From NCBI RefSeq assembly GCF_003860405.1, contig NZ_CP034170.1, forward strand, positions 2,914,001 to 2,978,000: DNA of 64,000 nucleotides. The letters run 5' to 3'. This stretch comes from Nakamurella antarctica (GTDB taxonomy: Bacteria > Actinomycetota > Actinomycetes > Mycobacteriales > Nakamurellaceae). Positions 17,153-26,540 of the stretch are shown in pieces. The notes beneath the pieces were generated by a model that saw only the letters and a list, made by a program, of their open reading frames with translations, was not told the origin of the DNA and ran no database searches. The position numbers and the translations under genes were made by a program. Within the stretch, counting starts at the first letter, position 1. The number at the start of each line of letters is the position of its first letter.

Positions 17153-19113
17153 GCACCACCACCGAGAAGCGGCCAGCACCCACTGGCCCAGGCCGCCCCG
17201 GCGGGCCAATGGCAGGGATGGGGAAACCGGTCGAGAAGGCCTTGAACTTCACCGTTTCGGCCAAGCGCCTCTTTGCCAGAATGCGACCCGACGCCATGGG
17301 GATTTATGCCGTCATCGCGCTGTCCATCATCTCTGTCGGTCTAACCGTCATCGGGCCCAAAATCCTTGGCACCGCCACCAACATCATCTTCGACGGCCTC
17401 GTTGGCAAACAACTGCCCGCAGGATTTACGAAAGCACAAGCGGTGCAACAAATTCGAGAGAGCGGCAACGGCACATTCGCTGATCTAGTGTCAGGACTCG
17501 CCGTAGTGCCCGGCACCGGCATCGATTTCACCGCTCTCGGCTGGGTGCTGCTGCTCGTGCTGGGCCTGTTCATCGCATCTTCGGTGTTCTCGCTGATCCA
17601 GGGCTTTATGCTGACCAGGATCGTGCAGCGCACCGTGTTCTCGCTGCGCTCCGACGTGGAGACAAAGCTCAACAGGTTGCCGCTCAAGTATTTCGACGGC
17701 CGAACCCGCGGCGAGGTTCTCAGCCGTGTTACCAACGACATCGATAACGTGTCACAGAGCCTGCAGCAGACCATGAGTCAGCTCCTGACGTCAGCGTTTA
17801 CGGTGCTCGGCGTGCTGATCATGATGTTCATCATTTCGCCGCTGCTTGCGATCATCGGCCTCGTAACGATTCCATTATCCGCATTGATCACCGCCATCAT
17901 CGGCAAGCGCAGCCAAAAACTCTTTGTCGCCCAGTGGAAATCAACGGGTGAGCTCAACGGACAGATCGAAGAATCCTTTACCGGACATTCGTTGGTCAAG
18001 GTCTTCGGCCGTCAGCTCGAATCGGAGGCAACCTTCAAGACCAAGAATGACGAGCTGTACGCGGCAAGCTTTGGGGCGCAGTTCGTCTCGGGCATCATCA
18101 TGCCGGCGCTGATGTTCATCGGAAACATCAACTACGTACTGATCGCCGTCATTGGCGGTCTGCGGGTTGCCAGCGGCTCCATGAGCATCGGCGACGTGCA
18201 AGCCTTCATCCAATACTCCCGCCAGTTCACCCAGCCGCTAAGCCAGTTGGCATCGATGGCAAACGTCCTGCAATCCGGGGTCGCCTCCGCCGAAAGGGTT
18301 TTCGAGCTTTTGGACGAGCCGGAGCTCAGCCCCGAACAGACCACACTTGCGAGCAAGCGTCCGACCCACGGCCGGGTGGAGTTTGCCGATGTTGACTTTT
18401 CTTACAACCCGGAAACACCATTGATCGAGGGTCTCTCGCTCGTCGCAACCCCTGGTCAGACCGTCGCCATTGTGGGTCCGACGGGAGCCGGCAAGACGAC
18501 GCTGGTCAACCTGATAATGCGGTTCTACGAAATCGATGCTGGCCGCATCACCCTCGATGGCATTGACACGCAGTCGATGTCGCGTCACGAGTTGCGGTCG
18601 AAGATCGGCATGGTGCTGCAGGACACTTGGCTTTTCGGTGGAACCATCCGAGAAAACATTGCCTACGGGAATCTCGACGCAACCGAGGAAGATATCCAAG
18701 CAGCGGCGAAAGCGACCTTCGTAGACCGGTTTGTGCACTCGCTTCCGGACGGCTACGACACCGTCTTGGATGATGAGGGCACTAACGTCAGCGCCGGCGA
18801 GAAGCAGTTGCTCACCATCGCACGGGCTTTCCTGGCCAACCCGTCGCTGCTGATTTTGGACGAGGCCACGTCCTCTGTGGACACCCGAACCGAGGTGATG
18901 GTGCAACGAGCGATGGCGGCGCTGCGCAGCGACCGGACGAGTTTTGTTATTGCGCACCGCCTTTCGACAATCCGCGACGCAGATCTGATCCTTGTGATGG
19001 ATGCCGGCAAGATCGTGGAGCAGGGCACCCACACCGAGTTGCTAGCAGCGGGCGGCGCGTATTTTGCCCTCTACAACTCCCAGTTCTCTGACCCTGAAGT
19101 AGAAGTCAGCTAA
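17149..19113 (+). CDS. ABC exporter half-transporter, canonical subunit
   Basis: 654 aa. An N-terminal extension rich in Pro/Gly (residues 1–25) precedes a six-helix membrane domain and an ATPase domain with Walker A GPTGAGKT, Walker B LLILDEA (catalytic Glu present) and H-loop IAHRLS. The signature is altered to SAGEKQ. An altered signature here and a Walker B change in the partner are complementary, which is the classic asymmetry of heterodimeric multidrug exporters. The four-base overlap with the upstream half supports fixed stoichiometry. The operon is probably induced through the upstream TetR protein. Confidence 0.92.
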   Translation: MSTTTEKRPAPTGPGRPGGPMAGMGKPVEKALNFTVSAKRLFARMRPDAMGIYAVIALSIISVGLTVIGPKILGTATNIIFDGLVGKQLPAGFTKAQAVQQIRESGNGTFADLVSGLAVVPGTGIDFTALGWVLLLVLGLFIASSVFSLIQGFMLTRIVQRTVFSLRSDVETKLNRLPLKYFDGRTRGEVLSRVTNDIDNVSQSLQQTMSQLLTSAFTVLGVLIMMFIISPLLAIIGLVTIPLSALITAIIGKRSQKLFVAQWKSTGELNGQIEESFTGHSLVKVFGRQLESEATFKTKNDELYAASFGAQFVSGIIMPALMFIGNINYVLIAVIGGLRVASGSMSIGDVQAFIQYSRQFTQPLSQLASMANVLQSGVASAERVFELLDEPELSPEQTTLASKRPTHGRVEFADVDFSYNPETPLIEGLSLVATPGQTVAIVGPTGAGKTTLVNLIMRFYEIDAGRITLDGIDTQSMSRHELRSKIGMVLQDTWLFGGTIRENIAYGNLDATEEDIQAAAKATFVDRFVHSLPDGYDTVLDDEGTNVSAGEKQLLTIARAFLANPSLLILDEATSSVDTRTEVMVQRAMAALRSDRTSFVIAHRLSTIRDADLILVMDAGKIVEQGTHTELLAAGGAYFALYNSQFSDPEVEVS

Positions 19114-19136
19114 ACGCTGCTAGCCGGATCTGGGAT

Positions 19137-19163
19137 CATTTGCCCGCCCACAGCGGGCAAATG
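19137..19163 (+). terminator. Hairpin after the ABC exporter operon
   Basis: CATTTGCCCG and CGGGCAAATG form a perfect 10-bp stem with a 7-base loop, 23 bases after the ABC stop codon. There is no clear T-run after it on the plus strand, so intrinsic termination is only probable. The 19164–19392 stretch behind it contains the DEAD-box helicase promoter. Confidence 0.5.
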
Positions 19164-19392
19164 GTCCCGCATTCGCATTTCTCGGCCCGTACGTGCGAGA
19201 GATCTCACCGCCCAGCGAATGACTTTTCCTCACCCCGCGGGTAGTGTCATCGCCGTGAGACGTCCCAACCGGGAACTCACGGTCGTTGCTGAAGGTGTCA
19301 GAACTAGCCAGACATCCTTTCCTTCCCTGAGCTTTGCGGGTTGGCCAGCACCACGGCCACCGCACAATAAAGCTAAGGATGTTCCTTTTTTC

Positions 19393-21072
19393 ATGCCCCC
19401 TTTCCGTACCCCCGCACGTACCAACAGCATCAACACCGGTAACGACAACTCCGGCGGCCGTGGATCGCGTCCCACCCGTACCGATCGCGCCGACCGCACT
19501 GAAGTTCGCGACGGCCGCAGCACGCGTCCCGCAGGCAAGTACGCCGACCACACCTCCGAATCCGCAGCTCCCTTTGGTGAGCGCCCGGCCAAGCTCAACC
19601 ACGATGGCAACGCCCTCGTCAGCCGACCATCCCGCCCGGCGGGCTCGGTCCGCAATGGCCGCGGAGCTGGCGGAGCAGGCCGCCCAGCACTATCAGGCGG
19701 TCGCGGCAACGCCCCCGCAGCAGGCCGCAACTCATCCGGTAGGAGCGACAACGCCCCCCGCAACCCACGTTCGGCCAAAGCAGGGGATGCCACCCGCGAG
19801 CGCCAAGCGCTGGATCGCCAGGAGCGCAATCGCGAAAAGGGTGCCGGTACCCGCGGTACCGCAGCAGCCAGCAAAGCCGTTGCCAACATTTTCGCCAGCG
19901 AGCAGCTTGTCACCGAATCCGATGGCCGTAGCTTCCTCGAACTCGGCGTTCCGGCACATCTCATCGAGGTACTGCACGACCTCGGGGCCGACTCACCATT
20001 CCCGATCCAATCCGCCACATTAGAAGCAACCCTGTCGGGTCGCGACGTTCTTGGCCGTGGCCGCACCGGATCCGGTAAAACGATCGCATTCGCCATCCCG
20101 CTCGTCACCCGCCTCACCGGCGGGGCACGCCGCGCCCACAAGCCGCGCGGCCTGGTGCTACTACCGACCCGCGAGCTCGCGCTGCAGGTCGAGCGCACCA
20201 TCGCCCCGTTGGCCCGCGCCGCGGGCCTCAAAACCGTCGTCATCTTCGGCGGCGTCGGCTACGGATCCCAAACATCTGCGCTGCGCGCGGGCGTCGATAT
20301 CGTCATCGCCTGCCCCGGTCGCCTCGAGGACCTGATCACCGGCAACCACGTTGACCTTTCTGATGTTCAGGTCACCGTGCTTGACGAGGCCGACCACATG
20401 GCCGACCTCGGCTTCCTGCCGGGTGTTCGCCGGCTGCTCCGCGCCACTGACCCCAACGGCCAGCGGCTGCTGTTCTCGGCGACGCTAGACAACGGCATCT
20501 CGGTCCTGGTCAACGATTTCCTCACCGACCCGGCTGTTCACGCTGTGGACGGCGAGACATCAACGGTGGAAACGTTGGAACACCACGTGTTTGCGGTCAA
20601 TGCCGCCGACCGCGGGCAGGTAATTCGTGAGCTCGCGAACTCCGGTGCCAAACGACTCCTGTTCACCCGCACCAAGCATGGCGCCAAGAAGTGGGCCGAG
20701 CAGCTGAACAAGGCCGGTATCGCCACTGTTGACCTGCACGGCAACCTGTCGCAGAATGCCCGCGAGCGCAACCTCGCCGCCTTTTCCTCCGGTAAGGCAA
20801 AGGTGTTGGTAGCTACCGACATTGCAGCCCGCGGCATCCATGTCGACGATATCGAACTGGTGGTTCACCTGGATCCGCCCAGCGAGCACAAGGCCTACCT
20901 GCACCGCAGCGGCCGCACCGCGCGCGCCGGCGCCGCAGGCACCGTCATCACCATCATGTTGCCGGAACAAAAGCGCGACGTCGCACTGCTGATGAAGCAG
21001 GCTGGCATCACCGCGACCAGCAACGTGGTCACACCAGGCTCGGAGATCATCCGCACCATCGCCCTGAACTAG
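19393..21072 (+). CDS. DEAD-box ATP-dependent RNA helicase
   Basis: 559 aa from ATG 19393. Residues 1–195 are low-complexity, rich in Arg, Gly, Pro, Ala and Asn, and likely disordered. The helicase core follows: Q-motif region, Walker A GRTGSGKT, PTRELA, DEAD in VLDEADHM, SAT in FSATL, and HRSGRTARAG. It unwinds short RNA duplexes in ribosome assembly or mRNA decay; actinobacterial members are often cold-induced. The frame is open a further 58 codons upstream, but that extension has no helicase character and covers the promoter area. Followed by a strong terminator. The usual basic tail is here placed at the N-terminus. Confidence 0.9.
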   Translation: MPPFRTPARTNSINTGNDNSGGRGSRPTRTDRADRTEVRDGRSTRPAGKYADHTSESAAPFGERPAKLNHDGNALVSRPSRPAGSVRNGRGAGGAGRPALSGGRGNAPAAGRNSSGRSDNAPRNPRSAKAGDATRERQALDRQERNREKGAGTRGTAAASKAVANIFASEQLVTESDGRSFLELGVPAHLIEVLHDLGADSPFPIQSATLEATLSGRDVLGRGRTGSGKTIAFAIPLVTRLTGGARRAHKPRGLVLLPTRELALQVERTIAPLARAAGLKTVVIFGGVGYGSQTSALRAGVDIVIACPGRLEDLITGNHVDLSDVQVTVLDEADHMADLGFLPGVRRLLRATDPNGQRLLFSATLDNGISVLVNDFLTDPAVHAVDGETSTVETLEHHVFAVNAADRGQVIRELANSGAKRLLFTRTKHGAKKWAEQLNKAGIATVDLHGNLSQNARERNLAAFSSGKAKVLVATDIAARGIHVDDIELVVHLDPPSEHKAYLHRSGRTARAGAAGTVITIMLPEQKRDVALLMKQAGITATSNVVTPGSEIIRTIALN

Positions 21073-21085
21073 ACCGACACGAAGA

Positions 21086-21121
21086 ATGGCCCGGTGGATT
21101 CCTTTCCGCCGGGCCATTTTT
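21086..21121 (+). terminator. Rho-independent terminator of the RNA helicase
   Basis: ATGGCCCGG pairs with CCGGGCCAT (9 bp, 14-base loop) and is followed by five T residues, 14 bases after the helicase stop. It also separates this gene from the convergent EAL gene. Confidence 0.88.
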
Positions 21122-21139
21122 CGAATGCGAAAGCTTGAG

Positions 21140-22423
21140 TCAGCCAGCTATCTCGATCGATGTGGCAGGTACGGCACGGGACCACAGGTAGCCTTGCCCA
21201 AAACTGCATCCCATCTCTGCAGCGCGTTGAGCTTGAGCTGCGGTCTGGACGCCTTCAACGGTGGTTGCTAGTCCAAGTTCGGCAGCAAGCGTCATCAGGG
21301 ACCGCAACACCGCCCTGCCCTCCGGTAAACCCAGGGCAGCGGTGACGTCGCGGTCAACTTTGATGCCGTCGATCTGGAACAGCAGTAGCGATTCCAACGA
21401 CGACCATCCCGTACCAAAATCGTCAAGCCACACCTTAAATCCGCTGGCGCGCAAACGATCCACCAAGCTGCTCGCCTGTGTTGCGCGGGTCAGCCTCGTG
21501 GTTTCTGTCAGCTCAATGTTGATCAATCGGGTATCGATGCCTGCCGCCGCGAACAGCGCAATGAGCACGTCGATGTCCGCACTATTTTCAAAATGCCGAG
21601 CGGACACATTCACATTCATTGTGAGCTTGGGGTCGGTCCGATGCCACCTTCGCAGGTCGATCACAACCTGCCGAATAACGCTTCGGTCAAGCTGGACGGC
21701 CAGGTCGTGCCTCTCCGCCTGGGCCACAAAATCGACCGGATCACCATTGTGCGGCCAGCGGGCGAGGGCTTCGTAACCAATGGTGGCGCCGGATTCGAGA
21801 TCCACAATCGCTTGGTACCACGGGACTATTTCACCGTCGGCAATGGCGTTCGCAAGGTGGGCGATCTCTCCGGAAGGCGGCACCGAACCCTCATCCACCC
21901 GCCGAACCAATTCGAGCTGGTCCTGGACAATGGCGGCAAAATTTCGCAACACCTCAAGCTCTGGGCCTGTTACCTCTCGAGCCTGCGGGCTCACCACACA
22001 GAGGGTGCCGATGATGAGCAACTCTCGTCCCAGGATCGGCACGCCAGCATAACCGCCGGCGGCGCTGTCCCGCTGAACCGGGAGGCCGCACAACCGTGGA
22101 TCATCTTTGATAGAAGTCACCGTCACTGCCGCATTTGCTTTGATGACGAGGTTGCAGATGGCATGTTCTTGGGCCTTGCGCATCACCGGGAAGTTACTGG
22201 AGGCAATGGTGTGCTGCATCGCGCCGTCGAGAATATTCACCATGACGGTGCCAAATCCCAGAGCGGCCGCCGCCAGGGACACGGTGTTGGCAAGTTTTGA
22301 CGCTACGTGAGCACTGGAAAAATGGCCACTGGAAACCTGGCCGCTGGAGACGTAGTGCCGCGCAGACTCGGCCCGCGCAAACTCACGCGCATCATCAGGT
22401 AGTACCGGTGTCACAACTGCCAT
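21140..22423 (-). CDS. GAF–EAL cyclic-di-GMP phosphodiesterase
   Basis: 427 aa from ATG 22423; the frame is open to a GTG at 22549, so the start is uncertain. A GAF-like sensor (about residues 40–170) precedes an EAL domain (about 190–425). The EAL active-site residues appear intact: EAL in GYEALARW, Asn in NVNVSARHF, Glu in IELTET, the DDFGTGWSSL loop, Lys in IDGIKVDR, Glu in TVEGV and Gln in GQGY. It should hydrolyse c-di-GMP to pGpG in response to the GAF signal. No GGDEF domain is present, and no transmembrane segment is evident, so it is cytoplasmic. Confidence 0.88.
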   Translation of the reverse strand: MAVVTPVLPDDAREFARAESARHYVSSGQVSSGHFSSAHVASKLANTVSLAAAALGFGTVMVNILDGAMQHTIASSNFPVMRKAQEHAICNLVIKANAAVTVTSIKDDPRLCGLPVQRDSAAGGYAGVPILGRELLIIGTLCVVSPQAREVTGPELEVLRNFAAIVQDQLELVRRVDEGSVPPSGEIAHLANAIADGEIVPWYQAIVDLESGATIGYEALARWPHNGDPVDFVAQAERHDLAVQLDRSVIRQVVIDLRRWHRTDPKLTMNVNVSARHFENSADIDVLIALFAAAGIDTRLINIELTETTRLTRATQASSLVDRLRASGFKVWLDDFGTGWSSLESLLLFQIDGIKVDRDVTAALGLPEGRAVLRSLMTLAAELGLATTVEGVQTAAQAQRAAEMGCSFGQGYLWSRAVPATSIEIAG

Positions 22424-22578
22424 CACTGTCCCAACCGGTCTGCGCCTATGGCGCTGCACTCGGAAAAAGTTACCCCTGAGCATATTGCTCATCTGCCCAA
22501 AGGGGGCAGACTGCACTCCGAACGATTTCGAAATTGGCCCTCCGTGCACACCCTGACAGCGACTGATTTCAGCGCCGA

Positions 22579-25068
22579 TCAGCCGCCTGGCGCAGGCGGT
22601 GTCGGCGGTGTCGGCGCCTCCGGAACGGGCGGGGCAACCACCGGAGCGGGCTCACAGGACACTGCGACTTGGCCGTTGTACTTCGTCGTGGAAGTGACGC
22701 TGGAGAGTTCATTGCCGGCGAGGTCCGTGATGGTCCGAGTGTTGTCTACCGAGAAACCGGTTGAGCCGCTCGTCGGGCTACATGTTTGCCCGTAGGGAAT
22801 TCGCTTTTTAGGAGCGCTGGTGAAGTCGTAGCGATCCCCCGTCTTCGACGTGACTTCAACGGTTTTCGTGCCCCAAATTTTGACCGTGATGTCGTCTTCG
22901 GTCCAGACGGTTTGGATGATGATTGCTGTGGGATAGGTGTTTTTGAAGGCGACATCAATCACGCTGGTCCCGTCTTCGGCCTCGAAAACCGTGGCTTCCC
23001 GCCCTTCCGGGTAACGCGAGATGTAATACGAATGCGCCTTGTGCTCGACGTCTTGCATACCGGCGAAATAGGACGCGTTGTAGAGCGTTGTCGCGAACTG
23101 GGAGATACCGCCGCCGACGGCTTTCGAAGCGACCCCGTCAAGAATGATGCCGGAGTCGATGTAGCCCTGGGCGTAACCGCGAGGCCCGGTAAACCCGTTG
23201 AGAGAGAAAGTTTCTCCCGCTTTTACCAACGCCCCGTTGACGGTTTCAGCGGTGCGTTTCACATTCTGACCAGACGCATATGCAAAGCCTCCGGTGGTGA
23301 ACTCGCCGATTACTTCCTTAATTCCCAGCGCTTCAATTGAAGCGGTGGTGACGGTTGGCGGCGTTACTGTGTACACCACGGTGAGGACATGTTCGGGTGA
23401 GCGCAGGGCGGCATTCACCGCCGCGTCAGTCGCTGGCCAGTCCACCACCCGGCCGTCGACGCCCGGGGTCAGCAGCGGCGCGTCATTCACGATCGCGATG
23501 GACGCATCCGCGGGGCTGGTCTCGGTAGCCGCTACGGCAGCTTCGTAGTTCGCTTTGATGGCCGCGGTATCTGCCGTCACGGCAAAGCCAGCTGCAGAGT
23601 CAGGTGCGACACTCAACGCTGCTGCGAGGACGTCTACGCCAACCGTGAGCGGTGTACCTGCGGCATCCACCGTCAGTGGCGCTGCCAGGATGGACTTTAT
23701 TTCGTCCGCAGCTGTCTTGACGCCAGCGGGCGAGGATCTGACGGGCGATTGCGTGGCGGGCAATTCCGCGCCCGCAAGCGCTGTCGGGTCCCCGGTGGCC
23801 CACGCATCTTGAATCAACTTCACAGATGCAGCAATGTCCAGTTGCTCACCAATGACGGGCTCTACCACCACCACCTCGGTTCCGGTCAGAGTCACCGAAC
23901 CCTCAACGGCGGGCACGTCGGTAGTAGCGGCGGCTTGCTGCACCCAGGCGCTCAATCGAGCTGAATCGGACGCCACCACCAGGGGGTGCTCAGATTTATT
24001 GCCAAGCAGGGCTTTCAGCCGATCCACCGGGTTTGCAGTGCGAGTGCCAACTGCCGCAACAGAGCTAGCCAGGTCCACACGGAGTCCGGCGTCAGCGGGA
24101 TCCAAGCTGACCGGCCGGCCGTGAGCCTTGAGCGCCACCGCTGACTCGTAACGCGGACTGATTGCCTTCTCAAGCGCCTGCTCCGCTTCCGCAACCGTGA
24201 GGCCGCCGACGTCGACCCCACCGATTGAAGTGCCTTGCGAGACTTGATCTTTCGTGACGATCCAGTCGACGAGGTAGGCGCCGCACACTAAGAGGATCAG
24301 AGATGCCGCGATGATGAGCGGGATGATCCAGCCCCGCCGCTTTGATGCGGCGGTGTGGTCTTCACCGAATTCGTCTGGCTCGTACCCCATCCCCTCTTCG
24401 CTGCCGAAAGCTCCGATCGGCGGCGCGTGCGCGACATACTCCTCGCCCGGTTCACCGAGCGATGTGGCAGTAAACTTTGCAGTGTCCGCGTCGCGGGGGT
24501 GCGACGCCGGGTGCGTAGTCGTGGTGGCCGCTAAGGCCGCCGAAAGCTCAGCCGCACTAATGAAATCGGTCGGCGATTCGTCCGCTGGGCTCAGGGCGAT
24601 CTGCGCCGTGATCTCGGCAGCGTTCAGTTCCTCAGCTCCGGGTTCGGGCGCATCTGATGCGGCGGCCGAAAAAACAGCGGCTGGTTCATCATTCGCAAGC
24701 CACGGGCCTGCTTCGGACACCGCCGCGGCCGAGCTGTCCCGGGCATCTTGAGTAACCAGAGCATCTTGAGTAACCGGGGCATCTTGAGTAACCGGGGCAT
24801 CTTGAGTACCTGAAGTGGTCTGGGACGGCGACGACTCCACCGCTGCGGCTGCAGAGTGTGCGGGCACGCCCCCGGAGGCATCTCCCTGGGGCGCACTACG
24901 CTCCCACGGCGCCTGGCGCTGTTCTCCGGAGAGCCTGGAGTTGATGTCTGCGCCAGCGGCGCCGCTGGTCTGGCCGACGGTTTCGTCCGGTCGGTCCGAT
25001 TCGTTGTGCTGCAAAACCCATCCTTGCTTTTTAGTGAAGTCCGCTGCGAGTGAGAGGCGCGGTTTCAC
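22579..25068 (-). CDS. VanW-family membrane protein with PG-binding-4 domains
   Basis: 829 aa, GTG start at 25068 preceded by GGGAGG. Residues 1–245 are acidic, Ala/Ser/Pro-rich and probably disordered in the cytoplasm, with four 18-bp coding repeats. One transmembrane helix follows (about 248–270, GWIIPLIIAASLILLVCGAY), then outside the cell YoaR-like PG_binding_4 segments (GTSIGGVDVGGLTVAEAEQAL) and a C-terminal VanW domain (GETFSLNGFTGPRG, GGGISQFATTLYNASYFAG, HSYYISRYPEGREATV). The end is Pro-rich. Such proteins are widespread in actinobacterial envelopes; the vanW name does not imply vancomycin resistance. Probable cell-wall role. Confidence 0.88.
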   Translation of the reverse strand: MKPRLSLAADFTKKQGWVLQHNESDRPDETVGQTSGAAGADINSRLSGEQRQAPWERSAPQGDASGGVPAHSAAAAVESSPSQTTSGTQDAPVTQDAPVTQDALVTQDARDSSAAAVSEAGPWLANDEPAAVFSAAASDAPEPGAEELNAAEITAQIALSPADESPTDFISAAELSAALAATTTTHPASHPRDADTAKFTATSLGEPGEEYVAHAPPIGAFGSEEGMGYEPDEFGEDHTAASKRRGWIIPLIIAASLILLVCGAYLVDWIVTKDQVSQGTSIGGVDVGGLTVAEAEQALEKAISPRYESAVALKAHGRPVSLDPADAGLRVDLASSVAAVGTRTANPVDRLKALLGNKSEHPLVVASDSARLSAWVQQAAATTDVPAVEGSVTLTGTEVVVVEPVIGEQLDIAASVKLIQDAWATGDPTALAGAELPATQSPVRSSPAGVKTAADEIKSILAAPLTVDAAGTPLTVGVDVLAAALSVAPDSAAGFAVTADTAAIKANYEAAVAATETSPADASIAIVNDAPLLTPGVDGRVVDWPATDAAVNAALRSPEHVLTVVYTVTPPTVTTASIEALGIKEVIGEFTTGGFAYASGQNVKRTAETVNGALVKAGETFSLNGFTGPRGYAQGYIDSGIILDGVASKAVGGGISQFATTLYNASYFAGMQDVEHKAHSYYISRYPEGREATVFEAEDGTSVIDVAFKNTYPTAIIIQTVWTEDDITVKIWGTKTVEVTSKTGDRYDFTSAPKKRIPYGQTCSPTSGSTGFSVDNTRTITDLAGNELSSVTSTTKYNGQVAVSCEPAPVVAPPVPEAPTPPTPPAPGG
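24743..24814 (-). repeat. Four 18-bp in-frame tandem repeats
   Basis: Units starting GCATCTTGAGTAACC occur at 24743, 24761, 24779 and 24797; the two central units are identical. They encode the repeated peptide TQDAPV/TQDALV in the disordered N-terminal tail of the VanW protein. Being 18 bp, changes in copy number keep the frame, so strain-to-strain length variation is likely. Confidence 0.85.
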
Positions 25069-25119
25069 CCATCCTCCCTGATAGCAGGCATAGATGTGGC
25101 GCGATTCCCACCATCGGAG

Positions 25120-25659
25120 CTAATTCGATATCTCAACACCCGACGTATTTCGCGGGAAATTTAACATTCTACGTACATCGCCGACGCTGACCTGCATTAA
25201 CTCTGCCAGCGCGGTCTGGGCGTCGAAGTCAAGAGTAACTATTTCAGTGCAGGTGTTATCGAATGCTGTGGGCCGGGATAAACCGATCCATCGACGCACC
25301 GGCTCGAGCCGGACATCAGCACTGTCCATCAGCGGCCGAACGGCAACGTGGATCGAGTCTTCGTGGCCGGTTCCAGCGGCACCTGCGACTTGCTGTTCGA
25401 CGTCGGCCACGATCCTGGACAGGTCTTCGCCGAGCGCCCTGGCGATAACCCATAAAACATCGATGCGGAGCGAGCGGTGGCCGGTTTCGTAGTTTGCCAA
25501 CGCCGCTTTCGAGACCAAGCCGTCGGTACGACGGGCGACGTCGGCTTGGGTAAGCCGCTGTCGGCGACGCGACTCGCGCAGCTTCTCTGTCACAACACTG
25601 GAGAATCTGAGCTGATCGTCGCCCGTCAACCGCGCGAGTCCCGTTTCCGATTGAATCAC
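25120..25659 (-). CDS. XRE-family regulator with BldD-like layout
   Basis: 179 aa, GTG start at 25659 with GGAG seven bases upstream. A Cro/CI helix-turn-helix covers residues about 22–80 (LTQADVARRT, then SKAALANYETGHRSL). A small C-terminal domain (about 95–175) ends LDFDAQTALAELMQVSVGDVRRML. The layout resembles BldD-like actinobacterial regulators, but the exact c-di-GMP signature of BldD (RGD-x8-RxxD) is not seen, so response to c-di-GMP is not supported despite the EAL gene nearby. The 290-base gap to the deformylase gene holds divergent promoters. Confidence 0.8.
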   Translation of the reverse strand: MIQSETGLARLTGDDQLRFSSVVTEKLRESRRRQRLTQADVARRTDGLVSKAALANYETGHRSLRIDVLWVIARALGEDLSRIVADVEQQVAGAAGTGHEDSIHVAVRPLMDSADVRLEPVRRWIGLSRPTAFDNTCTEIVTLDFDAQTALAELMQVSVGDVRRMLNFPRNTSGVEISN

Positions 25660-25949
25660 TGAATTACTCCGCCACTGTCTGTATACATTCTCGATGTCTT
25701 TCCGATGAATGTCACTCTAACGGCCTATTGATAGAGCGGCAGCCCACTAAAGAGTGAAACTTTTTGACTGGATGTGATCACAGCGGGTGCAAGTGCTCTG
25801 CTTGCTTACCTTGGATGAGGCGGCCAACTGACGACGCCCGGGTATCCCACAGGCGAGCCATCGCATCGACGTTGTTGGTCAACCCCCCTACTTATGTGCG
25901 GGCGCCTTCCTGCGTGAGACCGCTCTCGCCAAACCTTTAAGATTTGCCC

Positions 25950-26522
25950 ATGAGCATCCGTCCCATCGTTATCTGTGGGGAACCGGTTTTACACCGGCCG
26001 ACCACGCCTGTCACCGTCTTCGACGCCGAACTCCAGCAGTTCGTGGAAGACCTCTTCGAAACCAACACCGCAGCCCATGGGGCAGGGCTTGCCGCCAACC
26101 AAGTTGGCGATAACAGGCGCGTCTTCATTTACGACTGCCCAGATGACGAAGGCGTGCGGCACCGCGGCTACGTGATCAATCCGGTCTTGGAGACCACCAC
26201 CATTCCGGAAACCATGCCCGACCCCGATGACGACTGGGAGGGCTGCCTTTCAGTGCCGGGCGAGAATTTCCCCACCGGGCGCGCCAGTTGGGCGAAGGTG
26301 GTCGGCGTCGACTGGGACAACACACCCGTCGAGGTGGAGGGCACTGGATATTTCGCGCGCTGCCTCCAGCACGAGAGTGATCACCTAGACGGATACCTCT
26401 ACATAGACCGACTCGTCGGCCGCCATGCCAGGGCCGCAAAAAAGATGGTGAAAAAGAACGGTTGGACCGAACCGGGGAGCTCCTGGATGCCCGGAGTGGA
26501 CGAAGACCCGTTCGGCCACTGA
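25950..26522 (+). CDS. def: Peptide deformylase
   Basis: 190 aa. All three family motifs are present: GAGLAANQ (44–51), EGCLS (97–101, metal-ligand Cys) and HESDH (141–145, HExxH with the remaining ligands and catalytic Glu). It removes the N-formyl group from nascent proteins with a bound Fe(II) or Zn(II). ATG 25950 fits the family start. It lies 18 bases before the trehalose gene and may be co-transcribed with it. Confidence 0.95.
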   Translation: MSIRPIVICGEPVLHRPTTPVTVFDAELQQFVEDLFETNTAAHGAGLAANQVGDNRRVFIYDCPDDEGVRHRGYVINPVLETTTIPETMPDPDDDWEGCLSVPGENFPTGRASWAKVVGVDWDNTPVEVEGTGYFARCLQHESDHLDGYLYIDRLVGRHARAAKKMVKKNGWTEPGSSWMPGVDEDPFGH

Positions 26523-26540
26523 AAATCCCGCGTCCGTAGG

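Noticed and set aside
22579-25068. Vancomycin resistance gene
   Set aside because: VanW-domain proteins are common actinobacterial envelope proteins; no vanHAX or vanRS genes are present.
25120-25659. Genuine BldD (c-di-GMP-binding master regulator)
   Set aside because: The layout is similar, but the RGD-x8-RxxD c-di-GMP signature is not seen.
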